A stretch of 64,000 nucleotides of DNA from Cocos nucifera. Its lineage: Eukaryota > Streptophyta > Magnoliopsida > Arecales > Arecaceae. Location of the stretch: the NCBI GenBank assembly GCA_006176705.1, contig QRFJ01000082.1, positions 894,390 through 958,389 on the forward strand, given 5' to 3'. The number at the start of each line of letters is the position of its first letter. Position 1 is the stretch's first letter. The notes under the pieces are model-generated. The model ran no database searches and was not told the origin of the DNA. It worked only from the letters and a program-made list of their open reading frames with translations. The translations under genes were made by a program, and so were the position numbers. Positions 11,251-23,761 of the stretch are shown here, one piece after another.

Positions 11251-12907
11251 TTTTAAATAAATATTATTTAGATAATTGTTAACAGCAGATTATTTGTTAG
11301 ACACGTAAAGTCATATTAGAGGTAGATTATTCTTCATTTGCAGGAACATATATGTCCTCTTACGTGTTGAATTATTTTTTTCAATTGTTAGTTTTTTTTT
11401 TAAAATTTTTTCTCCCCTTATGTGTTATATGTTTCAAACATATTTGATATGGTTTTTGTCCATTAGGAATTTTTCTCTGCACAAATTTCAAACACACACA
11501 CACACACATACATACATACATATATACACACATGAAGGCCTTCTTTCACTTAGTAAGGTCACAACTACTTCTTACATAGATATTTTTTCCTCAAAATCAA
11601 GGTATAGATTTGAAGAAAAATAGTTCTTCAATTTAACATAGTTGGATAATTATTTTTTTAGAATGTAGAGGAAACATGACCCTCACTTCTTGAAAGATAG
11701 ACTTAATACATGTCTTTTGGAACACCTCCATTAGAAAAGTTGAAGTTGGACAATTAATATTGATGGTGTTGATCAAATCAAATGTTCATAATGTAGTGCT
11801 CATCGTGAAGTCATATTTGTTAGAAAAATTTTACTAAATCTTTAATTTTGTTGAGCAAATTTTTTACTAAATATGTGTACTTGAATATTGAATTATATTT
11901 TTAAAATAAATTTTAGTTCACTAATTGTTGTCCATATTTCTTTTGCAATTTTTTTTGATATATGCATTTCAAAAATATGATTTTTATTCATGTGTGCAAT
12001 TCAAAATTATTATTAATTTTAATTATTTAATACTTTTAATAATGTTGATTAAGATCAATACTGTTATTTATGTTCGTACCTATATAAGACCTACATCAAC
12101 TTATTGTTATTTTTTTTTTCTTTTCTATTTATTAGAAATATCAAAATCAAAGAGATCCAATACTTTTGATAAAACAAAGTTTTCTCTGACCACATTGAAG
12201 GTGTATTTTCTATCATATTTTTTATGTTGTATCGAAAAAATCATTAATTTTACTTTATTTAATTTGTATCTTACTATTTTAAATAGCTTTTTTTTAAACA
12301 TACTATTGTTAGTACTCTTATTAATCATCCCAAAAGCTATTTATTTAAAACATGAAAGTATACAATTTTTTTTGTACAAAAACTAATACTTTATTTTAAA
12401 CCAACAATATTTATATATTGTTACTTTAAACTTTATATATTTCCAAATGGTGAATTCGACTTACATAAATCTATATATAAAAGAAATATATTATTTTGAT
12501 GTTTATATTTATCGTTGGATGTATTATCTTTTCTTCTCATATTTAATGTTTTTTGTTATGTATTATTATTTAAATATTTGCATTCAATATTATTATTATA
12601 GTTTTTTATTAATAGAATGTTTTCAAAAAGTATTAAACAAAGTTGAATGTTTAAGTTCACATCTCAATAAGTCATCACAATATTGTCTCTATTTTTGGTA
12701 CAAGGCATTTGCACAAGACCAATACAGTTATAACAAACTTGGACAATACTGAATGTTCAAAATGGAAGAAACACAACAAATATCATCTATCTATGAAGAA
12801 TTGATTTCTATAGTTGAAGCAGCCCGTTTTGCTAGAAAATGTCACATGAGCATTATTTTAGAAAAAAGGATGAAAAGACAATGAGGAACCATATTTAAAC
12901 TTTTCAT

Positions 12908-15900
12908 ATGCAAGCAATAAGTAGAAAAGAAATGGCTCACATTGCTAGATAACAACGTAAGACCATTTTGCTACATAAAAGGCCGAATAAAAGAAAAGGC
13001 CATCCAAAATGTAAGTTTTGTGCCCTAAATAATCATTACATTGTCAAATACTGATTATTAAAACTATTTTTAATTTATCAAGTTTAATAATATTTTATTT
13101 GAAATTTTTCAAAATCATAGATGCTCAAGTTTAAATATGTGATTTTGGTCTACCAAATTATGTTTGTGAATTTTGTGGTGCAAAAGTTTGGTATGAAGAA
13201 AGAAATAACAAGTCATACAATACAAAACAACCAAAATTCAGTATATGTTGTCAAGCAGAAAAAAATTCAATTGCCCTTACTGAAAGAACCACCTAGGGCA
13301 TTGTCAAGTTTATTAGACTACAATGATGGTAAAGAAGCAAAACACTTTCGAGATAATATTAGGTCATACAATGCACTGTTTGCATTTACCTCAATGGGTG
13401 GCCGCATTGATAAGACAATTAATGATGAAAGTGGGTCTTACATGTTTCGACTTAATGGTCAAAATTATCATAAAATTGGATCTTTGCTTCCACCTGAAGG
13501 AGAAAGCCCATAGTTTGCACAACTTTATATATACGATACAGTGCATGAAGTCCAAAATCATATTTCTATAGTTACAAAGCAGGGCCAAGGTTCTAATTTG
13601 GATGCAATGATTATTAGCAACTTGATGAAGATATTGAATGACAATAATGTTTTGGTTCAATCTTTCAGAATGGTACGAAAGAGATTTGATGAAATAGTGA
13701 ATGCATAGATCATGTTGAGATTAATAACTGACCGTAAGTTTGACGGTAGACAATATAACTTGTCTAATTATTCAGAAGTTGCTGCATTAATAGTTGAAAA
13801 TTTTGACAAGCAAAATAAAGGTCATGACATAATTGTGGAGCATAAGACAAGAGGACTGCAGAGAATAACAGAATTGCATCCAAGTTTTATGGCATTGCAT
13901 TACCATTGTTGTTTCTATATGGGGAAGACGATTTCAAAATCGGGATAAAACATAGCAACCGTGTAAGTAATAGAACTCGCAAAAGAGAAAATCTTACAAT
14001 GAAACAATATTACGCTTACCGCATTCAATATCACATGGAAGAGGCAGACACATTATTAAGAGGTGGCCGTCTTTTTCAACAGTACATAGTTGATGCATTC
14101 ACCGTAGTGGAAGAGCAAAGATTTTGTTGGATCAGAGAAAACCAAGCAATTCTCAAATCTGATTTATTAAAAGGAGTATAGGATACTGTTTCTCACGGAG
14201 ATATAGCGGCATGCAAGATTGGAAAAACAATGCTCCTCCCTTCATCTCATACTGGAAGCCCAAGGTATAGAATTCAGAATTAACAAGACACAATGGCAAT
14301 TTGTCGGTGGACTGGATATCCAGATATTTTTTCAACTTTTACGTCTAACCCAAAATGATGTTAGAAGTTGATCCATTATAAAAAATGGAGGATAGAGTCG
14401 ATGTTGTAGACCAAGTTTTTCAAATGAAACTTTTAGAATTACTAACTGATATCAAAAAGAGAAATCATTTTGGACGCACAGTTTTAAGTAAGTTTGCTTC
14501 ATCCATTCAACTTTACTACATTATTTTGTAATCATCCTTTTATGCAACTATAACAATCTTAACTTTTTATTTTATATTGACTTCTTACATTATTTAATAC
14601 AATTATTTATATAATTGAGTTTCAGAAGCGTGGTCTTCCCCATGCACATATGTTGGTCTTTCTACATCCTTAAGAGAAAAATCCAAACACATCATATATT
14701 GATGAAGTTATTAGTGTAGAAATACCAGATAAAAAGGAAGATCCATATGGTTATTTAGCAGTCCAAACATACATGATGCATAGGCCATGTGGTAAGAGCA
14801 AACCTTCTTCACCATGCATGATAGACCGTCGTTGCATCAAACATTTTCCAAAGAAATACAATAGTTATATAACAATGGATGAGGAGGGTTTTCCTCTATA
14901 TAGAAGAAGAAACAATGGAAACACTTTGTTGAAAAATGGAGTTGAATTAGATAATGCTTATGTTGTGCCATACAATAGGAAGCTCTTGCTAAAATATCAA
15001 GCACATATCAACATTGAATTTTGCAACCATTCCCGCTCAATAAAGTACTTATTCAAGTACATAAATAAGGGACACGATAGACTGAATACAATTATTGAGC
15101 AAAAGAAGAATGCCGATTCAACTTCAGTGGAAGAAAGCAATATTGAGCTAGATGAGATAAAAGCATATCTTGACCGTAGATACATTTCTACATCAGAGGC
15201 ATGTTGGAGACTTTTTGAATTTGATATTAACTATAAAGATCCAGCAATGGAGAGATTATCCTTCCTTCTTCCAAATGAACAAATAGTTATTTTTTCAGAG
15301 ATGACAAACTTAGAAAATGTTCTGAGAAGATCAGAAATTGACCAAATCATGTTCACTGAATGGATGAAAAAAAATGCAAAAAATGAGGAAGCAAGAGAAT
15401 TGAGATATGTACAATTCCCAACAAATTGGGTATGGCACAAGGATGTCCTACAATGAAGAAAGAAAAAATACGATAGAAGTGTTGGTCGAATTTTTTATAC
15501 TCATCCTGTAAGTGGTGAACATTATTACTTATGATGTTGTTAAATATTGTCAAAGGTCCAACATGTTTTGAAAATATCCGCACAATAAATGGCGTTGTTC
15601 ATCCAACATTTAAGGCAGCATGTTATGCACTTGGGTTGCTAGATGATGATAAAGAATGCCATGACTGCCTACACAATGCATCGCTTTGGGGCTCCAATCA
15701 ACAACTCTGTGAATTATTCGCCACCATGTTGTTGTATTGTGAAGTCGCCGATCCTCTGCAGCTATGGAAGGCTAATTGGAAAATATTGTCAGAAGATATC
15801 TTATACATTCAACGAAAGAAATTGGACCATCCATCTCTTCATCTTACTGTTGAGCAGTTAGAAAATTATGCATTGTTCGAAATTGAACAAATATTGCAAA

Positions 15901-17431
15901 AAGCTGGCAAGTCATTAAAAGACTATCATGGAATGCAATTGCCAAATGCTTCATTGTTGAAAGAACTGAACAACAGGCTTCTTGAAGAGGAGACCAATTA
16001 CAACCAAAGAGAACTCCAAAGTGATTTTGATAAACTTTATAATGGGCTAAATGCAGAGCAGTTAGCAATATATGATGCTGTTATGGAATCACTGAAGTCA
16101 AAACTGGGCAAGCTTTTCTTTATTTATGGTCATGGAGGTATAAGAAAGACTTATTTATGGAAAACAATACTAGCAAAACTCAGATCAAAAGGCCATATAG
16201 CACTTGCAGTAGCGTCCTCAGGTATTGCTTCACTATTGCTACCAGGAGGAAGAACAGCTCACTCAAGATTTCATATTCCTTTAAACTTAACAGAGAAAAC
16301 AACATGTGAGATTAAACAAGGAACACAACTTGCCCAACTTTTAGCAAAGACAAGTCTTATTATATGGGAGGAAGCACCAATGGCTCACAAATATTGTTTT
16401 GAAGCGTTGGATCATACATTGCGAGATATATTATGATTTACTTTTTTAGACAGTTTGAATAAACCATTTGGAGGTATGATAATGTTGCTTGGAGGAGACT
16501 TCCGACAAATACTACCTGTCATTGTCAAAGGCAGAAGAGAAGATATAGTGGATGCCTGCATAAAATCATCATACCTTTGGCAATATTTTGGGGTATACAG
16601 ATTGTACAAAAATATGCATTTGTAAAGTTCGGAATCTATGAACTCAACTATTGAATTTGCACAGTGGATCTTAGATATTGGAGATGGAAAAGGAGCTCTT
16701 ACCGACAGTGAGCAATGGATCAAAATTCTTGATGACATTATTATCAACCAAAATTGCAATGCAATTCCAAAAATAGTTGAGTGCACCCATCCAGATTTGA
16801 AAAATAAGATAATAGATGAAAAATACTTGCAAAAAAGAGCCATACTAACACCAAAAAATGAGACAGTGCATGAAATAAATGATTACATGATGGATCATGT
16901 CTTAGCAAAGGAACAAATATACTATAGTTCAGACTCCCTTTCGAAGAGTTATACAAATTCTAATGATGATGATGCATTGTACCCAATCGAGTTCTCAATT
17001 CACTCAAATTTTCTGGTATACCAAATCATGCACTTCATCTTAAAAAGGGTGTTCCGATTATGCTTCTACGTAACATCAATTAAAATAGTGGTCTTTGCAA
17101 TTGTACAAGATTGACTGTTGTCCAGCTTGGAAAATGGTTCATCCATGCAAAAATAATTATAGGGGATAATATTAAGGAAAAGATTTTTATACCTCGAATT
17201 ATTCTGTCACCAAATGAATCAAAGTGGCCTTTCAACTTAAGGCGCAGACAGTTTTCTATTTCTGTATGTTTCGCCATGACAATTAACAAAAGTCAAGGAC
17301 AAAGTTTAAACAAAGTTGGATTATATATTCCAAACTAAGTTTTTTGCCATGGCCAATTGTATGTGGCTCTCTCAAGAGTGACTGCCAAAATAGGACTTCA
17401 CATCTTGATCACAAATGATGATGCTGAATAA
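12908..17431 (+). pseudogene. Helitron Rep-helicase (RepHel), copy 1
   Basis: RepHel nicks and joins DNA through a HUH/Y2 Rep domain and unwinds it with a PIF1-type helicase. Exon 1 is 12908-13010 (stop TAA at 12950), the first intron is 13011-13120 (GT-AG), and the second is 14488-14625. The N-terminal C-x2-C zinc motif starts the second exon. The HUH motif PHAH lies at 14638-14649, and the two catalytic tyrosines are in KYLFKYINKG (codons 15046 and 15058). The helicase Walker A reads GHGGIRKT (family GHGGTGKT) near 16128-16150, and motif II is IIWEEAPM. The C-terminal motifs (QGQSLNKVGLY, then LYVALSRV) precede the stop at 17431. Further stops are at 13511, 13706, 14179, 14281, 14379, 14671 and 16434, and a 19-nt deletion lies near 14357 relative to copy 2. 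Confidence 0.92.
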
Positions 17432-17583
17432 GCTAACACAACAAAAAACATTGTCTACCCAGAAATTTTCAGTAACATATTATATGCTAATTGATTGGTG
17501 TGAACAGTATTTACCAAATAAAATAAATAATTAAATTTTCTTACTTCATTCTAATGATTTACTTTTTTATATTATGTAGATTG

Positions 17584-19831
17584 ATGGATTCTCGAAAGTA
17601 CTCTCTCCTAAGCGAATTATCTTCAGACAATGATACATGGATGATAAAGGCATGGGTCATCTGACTATGGACAGCTACAAATACCAAAATAAATGATACT
17701 ATTGAACTAGAAATGATCCTATTGGATGAAAAGGTTAGCGCAAACAAATCCACATTATACAACTAATTTACATCAACACACAACTAATATTATTGTTCTA
17801 TTACTTCACAGTTGACTATGATGCAAGCAACAATAAAAAATAACCAAATTGAATGGTTTAGACAAAGAATAGAAGAGGGTCGGTGCTACTTCATAATAAA
17901 TTTTAAATTAGTTCAAGCATTATATGATTATAGAGCAGTTGCCAATGACATGAAGATTATTTTCTACTTGACCACAATACTTAAAAAAGTCAAGATTGAA
18001 GTTACACAAATCCCATTATTCCACTTTCACTTTGCTGATATGAATCTCATGTCTCAATGATGCAACAAAAATATGTATCTTATAGGTAATAATAGATCAA
18101 CATAAATCATTACAATACCTATATTTGCATTGTTTATTATAACATAAATGCATTTACAATCATTATAGATGTAATTGGAAAGCTGACAGCAATTGGTGAC
18201 ATAGACAATATACAAGCAAAGGGAAAAACTCTACAGAAAAGTGACTTGGAGCTACTGCTTAAAAGGTGAGTACTAACAAAAAAAAATTTACATTTACCAT
18301 TTTATTTTATATTAAAAATTATAATTTTTATGTATTAAAAATAATATTTAGTGATGACAAAATTAAAGTCACACTTGAGGGCCAACTACTGAAGAAGTCA
18401 CTTTGAACATCATAAAAATGACACAAGTGCTTGCATTCTTATTATCACTGCAACAATAATAAAATTATTTCAAGGTAATAAAATTTTTCAATTTATTACA
18501 ACTATTAATAGCAAAAAATTTATTATCATATTTTTTTCTATAAGATAAGTATAACCTCTCATCAACCACCGCAACAAAGATCTACAAAAATCTTAAAATC
18601 CCAGAAGTTGCAAAACTTCAACAAAGGCAAGAATAATTCTACAAAAAAAACTGTACAAACTATTTTTTTCACACAATACTCATCATACTTTTTTATTACC
18701 ACAATAACTCAGGTTAAATAATTGCACTCCCAAAATGATGCTCATAAATCTATTGAAGAATAAATATTTTTCAACAGAAGAACTATCCAACAATTAAAAG
18801 ATATGCATGGCAAAACAGAAAACAAAGCCCAAGTACTTCCAATTTAAATACCTAACTGTTCCTAACAAACATTGTCATCCTCTCTTCATGTAGCATACTG
18901 TCTTCATGGTTTGCACAACTATTGTTGCACTTGAAGAAAGGTTCGGTTGGGCTTATATCTCCTGTACTAACTATACAAGAAAGGTTACATTCTCAAATGA
19001 CAATTATGAATGCAAAGTGCGTAATACAAAAGTTAGCTATCCAATTTCAAGGTCTGTTATTCCATCTACTTACTTTTTCAACAAAACTGATCATTACTCA
19101 CTACTTTTTTACAATAGATAAAGACACAACACTAACAAATCTTATTATTAACAAAGATTTAAGATCATTACAAAAGTTGAGGACCACTCGGAAAATGCGA
19201 TCATGATAATTTTTAATAAAGACACTGAGAATTTGCTGAATGTCACAGCCTCAAAACTTTCAAAGCAGCATGATATTAACTCAATAAGAGTTCTACAAAA
19301 AATCTATGATCTTCTGGATAAAAAGATAGTCTTCAAAATAAAATTGAATGACTACAACATCAAAGAAGGATTCCATAATTACACTGTGATGAAAATATTT
19401 GAAGCTAATGAGAAATTAGAAATTGACTATAAAATCAACAACTTAACTAAGGTAAACAATTTTTGCTCTCATAGTTTTGATAAATAATATTAAAGCACTC
19501 ATTATAAACCAAAATTATATTACAGGAGATGATATATGGAGCAGGAGACAACATCAAAGAACTTCAATCGTCATCAAGCACAGTGAGAAAATAAAATCTC
19601 AAATCTCCAAATGCAAAAATATTTTTATAACTAAATAAATAATTTATCTTACTATCTTATTCTTCTTTTCAACAGAATCTTAAAAATAAAAAATTACTAA
19701 TCACAATAACCTCAGCACAACTACAACGAGAAGCAGACACGGTTGAATCAAATCTGGCAGATGATGACAGTGACATCACTACCACTAGCAAAAAAAAAAG
19801 GAAGCTCCAAATTGATGACAATGATGAATGA
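17584..19831 (+). pseudogene. RPA70-like single-strand DNA-binding protein, Helitron copy 1
   Basis: Plant Helitrons often carry a gene related to the large subunit of replication protein A, thought to coat single-stranded DNA during rolling-circle transposition. The multi-exon layout is: 17584-17733, 17812-18085, 18169-18265, 18352 onward, then pieces near 18549-18630, 18906-19200 and 19203-19450, and a last exon near 19676-19831. The first OB-fold reads VIRLWTATNTK in copy 2, but here a TGA (17662) replaces its Arg. The C-terminal zinc-binding OB-fold begins VCTTIVALEERFGWAYISC; the family's second Cys pair appears as CKVR. The end is a basic KKKRKL tail resembling a nuclear localisation signal, then an acidic stop. 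A second stop is at 18058. Confidence 0.82.
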
Positions 19832-19914
19832 TTATTCTGCATGTAGCACACAACATTACATACTATTCAACATGTAAATATAATTATCAAATTAGTTATC
19901 TAATTATTTTATAT

Positions 19915-19943
19915 CCGCGCAATGCGTGCGGGCTTTCGCCTAG
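19915..19943 (+). repeat. Helitron 3' terminal hairpin and CTAG end
   Basis: CCGCGC, a short loop and GTGCGG pair over six positions (one G-T wobble) at 19915-19931. GCTTTCGC and then CTAG (19940-19943) follow, and the next base is T. This is the canonical Helitron transposition terminator and the insertion-preference T. Copy 2 lacks it. Confidence 0.9.
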
Positions 19944-19957
19944 TTTCTTATTAAATA

Positions 19958-20300
19958 CTAACCATGGTTAACCATGGTTTAGCACAAAATCATTAACAAC
20001 TTGAAAGCATTTATCCAAAAGATGAAGTATATTTTCAATTAAAAAAAAAGTGGCATCCACTATATTTTGAATAAAAATGCTGCCACGGAAAAGATCCGAA
20101 AAGGTGGGTCCATTATGGTGGTGGAGTCTACCATGGAGCGAAAACATAAGCTTTCTTGCCTTGAATTTTTTAATCCAATGATGGGCCCCAGAACCATCTC
20201 TTTTTTTATTCAGAATATGGTTCACCTCTTCACCTCATAGCCAATCAAAAGTTTCAAGCCATTAATAGTTTTCTATTAAACCATGGTTAATCACGATTAG
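19958..20300. mobile_element. Foldback MITE, about 343 bp
   Basis: The left end CTAACCATGGTTAACCATGG and the reverse complement of the right end (CTAATCGTGATTAACCATGG) form terminal inverted repeats. They extend with gaps for about 53 bp, through ATTAA and GGCTTGAAA-like blocks. Partial complementarity continues inward. No coding capacity is present. A target duplication is not obvious, so the superfamily is open. It sits 14 bp from the 3' end of Helitron 1. Confidence 0.65.
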
Positions 20301-22039
20301 TTGATGTGTGAAACTTTAATTGGCTTTGCCTGTAGTAGAATGATTCTACCTAATAATTTCTCGTTAGGGAGGAATTGTAAATGATCCAATTTTCTCATCT
20401 AAGAATCTATTTATAAATGGTGGGAGGAATGGATGATGAAGTTCAATTTTTTTTAAACCAGAGAATAGTTGAGATGATGCTAAGTGGCATCCGGCTATTG
20501 GAGTTTGAAGAGAGCTATGAATAAAGATTTGGCTTGATAGCTCTTTTAACTTCAGGAGAAAGTTCGTAAGAGTTCAATAAGAGCAGATTTACTTGATATT
20601 CTTGCCCTTTCTTTTTTTCTTTTTTTTATTTTCAGGTTGATTTTCGGGCATTTAAGGTTGATGTTATTTAGTAGGCGTAAGAATATCTAAAATCCAAGAT
20701 TATGTGGTTCTGCCCGATGTGAGTTCATTTGATCAGGTCTCATAAATTATCAAATTGAAGGCTCTAAAAGTGAAACGACCGAGGTCCCAATGAATTGCAT
20801 ATATAGAATTTGAATAAATTGGATATGGAACAGTCAAATCGGACCCATCAATTAGTAGTTGGGTGTAAGAAAATTATATCTGATGCATGATTTGGAGAGA
20901 ATTGAATCAAGTTATATTGTGCGAACGTGGATTAGCCTATTCAATATTAATTGATGGAATTAGTTGGAAGGATGCTTAGTTGTGATTATATTTGCTCAAT
21001 TGGAGATGGAATTAAGTGGGAGAGATAGGTGGAATGGCTCAAGATAGGTGGAATTAGATCAAAATGTATAAATTAAGTTTTAAAATTGAGGGAAATGGAT
21101 CAGTTCATATAATTGGGTGTATTTAACTCAGTTAAGGCTGCAACTGATCAATTAGAGGTAGATCTGAATGGAGATTTGACCAATCTAAAGGCTAACTGAA
21201 GTAAAAGGAGAGGATAAGGATCCGGTGAAATGAAACAGTTTTGATTTAAGAGTATGATCGCTTATTTATTCTAGGCCCAAAGGTGTCTATAGCTATGATG
21301 TTTCGTACTATAGTAAATTATTCTATTTTCTTCTCTCACCATCTTCTGGAGACATCCTGCTCTGCTCCCTTTTTTCTCCAAAACCTTTAGTCCACATCAC
21401 TCTTTCTTGCAAGAAGTGAAAGATTTTGGCTCTATAGCAAGTTTACTTTATTAGTGTACTAAAATTAAAATATCAACTCAATCGTTTGGAATGTAATAAT
21501 GCGAAATAATTAGTTAATGCAACTGGCATTAAAGGAAGAGATGGAGGATGCTCGTTCAAATTTTACTGCCATCATGCTTTGTTCAGATCAACCGCAAAAT
21601 CCGAAAGAGAAATTGTAATGTTTTCAATTTAGGAATATTAATCAACTTTTAAGTCAATTTCATGAGAGAAATTTGACAATGAAACAGACGGCATCACCAC
21701 CTCGGCAAGTTTCATTCGGCGACTGATCTGCATTCTGCCTTGAATAAGGTGGGAAGCTACTGATGGTTTCCGGTCATTTTTCTCTTTGATCTGCCAACCG
21801 GTCGGTTTAAATGTTTATGGCCTTCAAAATACCCCACATATCTTGCCGAGGACTGCCCCACTCTTGGAAGGAGATCTTCTCAAAATAGTATCCAAGAGCC
21901 ATATCTGCTCAAAAATATCCAGAAGTGGTCTTTACAATTGTTTGCCATCCAACATAAATACCCAGATCGACCATGATGTCATGATAGCTTCAATTAGAGG
22001 AGCAATTCTCTATCAGCATGTAACATGATGTCACCGAGC
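20301..22039. other. Intergenic DNA between the Helitron copies
   Basis: Composition is mixed, and there are no coding frames with recognisable content. I see no terminal repeats, RNA gene or known element signature. It is the only unambiguous non-TE stretch between the two Helitrons. Confidence 0.4.
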
Positions 22040-22135
22040 ATGCCCACAAATGGTTATTTTTCAATTGATTTCAACTAGGTCAATACCCATTGTATTGCAG
22101 CCGATTCAGGTTATGATTCTATTCTGCATCAATAT
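22040..22135 (+). repeat. About 95-bp segment duplicated at 40367
   Basis: It begins cccacaaatggttatttttc and ends attctgcatcaatat. The same segment recurs at 40367-40456 with one transition and a changed, shortened patch in the middle. Here it abuts Helitron 2; at 40367 it follows an LTR and continues into host DNA. Confidence 0.85.
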
Positions 22136-23761
22136 TTAAATAAATATTATTTAGATAATTGTTGACAACAGATTATTTGTTATACACATAAAGTCATATT
22201 AGAGGTAGATTATTCTTCATTTGCAGAAACATATATGTCCTCTTACGTGTTGAATTATTTTTTTCAAATATTAGTTTTTTTTTTAAAATTTTTTCTCCCC
22301 TTATGTGTTATATGTTTCAAACATATTTGATATGGTTTTTGTCCATTAGGAATTTTTCTCTGCACACATATATATATATATATACACACACACACACCTT
22401 CCTTCACTTAGTAAGGTCACAACTGCTTCTTACATAGATATTTTTTTCTCAAAATCAAGGTATAGATTTGAAAAAAAATAGTTCTTCAATTTAATGTAAT
22501 TGGATAATTATTTTTTTAGAATGTAGAGAAAACAAGACCCTCACTTCTTAAAAGATAGACTTAATACATATCTTTTTGACTACCTCCATTAGAAAAGTTG
22601 AAGTTGGACAATTAATATTGACGATGTTGATCAAATCAAAAGTCCATAATGTAGTGCTCATCGTGAAGTCATATTTATTAGAAAAATTTTACTAAATCTT
22701 TAATTTTGTTGAGCAAGTTTTTTACTAAATATGCGTACTTGAATATTGAATTATATTTTTAAAATAAATTTTAGTTCACTAATTATTGTCCATATTTTTT
22801 TTGTAATTTTTTTTGATATATGCATTTCAAAAATATGATTTCTATTAGTGTGTACAATTCAAAATTATTATTGATTTTAATTATTTAATACTTTTAACAA
22901 TGTTGATTAAGATCAATACTATTATTTATGTTCATACCTATATAAGACCTGCATCAACTTATTGTTATTTTTTTTTCTTTTCTATTTATTAGAAATATCA
23001 AAATCAAAGAGATCCAATACTTTTGATAAAACAAAGTTTTCTCTGACCACATTGAAGATGTATTTTCTGTCATATTCTTTATGTCGTATTAAAGAAATCA
23101 TTAATTTTACTTTATTTAATTTATTTCTTACTATTTTAAATAGCTTTTTTTTAAATATACTATTGTTAGTACTCTTATTAGTCATCCCAAAAGCTATTTA
23201 TTTAAAACATGAAAGTATACAATTTTTTTTGTACAAAAACTAATACTTTATTTTAAACCAACAATATTTATATATTGTTACTTTAAACTTTATGTATTTC
23301 CAAATGGTGAATTCGACTTACATAAATCTATATATAAAAGAAATATATTATTTTGATGTTTATATTTATCGTTGGATGTATTATCTTTTCTTCTTATATT
23401 TAATGTTTTTTGTTATGTATTATTATTTAAATATTTGCATTCAATATTATTATAGTTTTTTATTAATAGAATGTTTTCAAAAACTATTAAACAAAGTTGA
23501 ATGTTTAAGTTCACATCTCAATAAGTCGTCACAATATTATCTCTATTTTTGGTACAAGGTATTTCCACAAGACCAATACAGTTATAACAAACTTGGACAA
23601 TACTGAATGTTCAAAATAGAAGAAATACAACAAATGTCATCTATCTACGAAGAATTGATTTCTACAGTTGAAGCAGCCCGTATTGCTAGAAAATGTCACA
23701 TAAGCATTATTTTAGAAAAAAAGATGAAAAGACAATGAGGAACTATATTTAAACTTTTCAT

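Larger units (their letters stand above)
11251..19943 (+). mobile_element. Helitron copy 1 (RepHel plus RPA type)
   Basis: This rolling-circle transposon carries a Rep-helicase gene and an RPA70-like gene on the plus strand. It ends in the diagnostic 16-20 nt hairpin followed by CTAG, with T immediately after. From about 11252 it matches 22136-30759, by eye at more than 90% identity. The 5' terminus is placed where the two copies start to match (tttaaataaatattatttag); the canonical TC start is not certain. The first 1.6 kb is AT-rich non-coding DNA with CA/TA microsatellites near 11494-11530. All genes carry stops, so the copy is not autonomous. Confidence 0.9.

Noticed and set aside
11925..12752. 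Long hydrophobic frames in the 5' part of Helitron 1 (and 22962-23606 in copy 2)
   Set aside because: Phe/Leu/Tyr-rich composition is what AT-rich DNA gives by chance. The two copies differ by indels without frame preservation.
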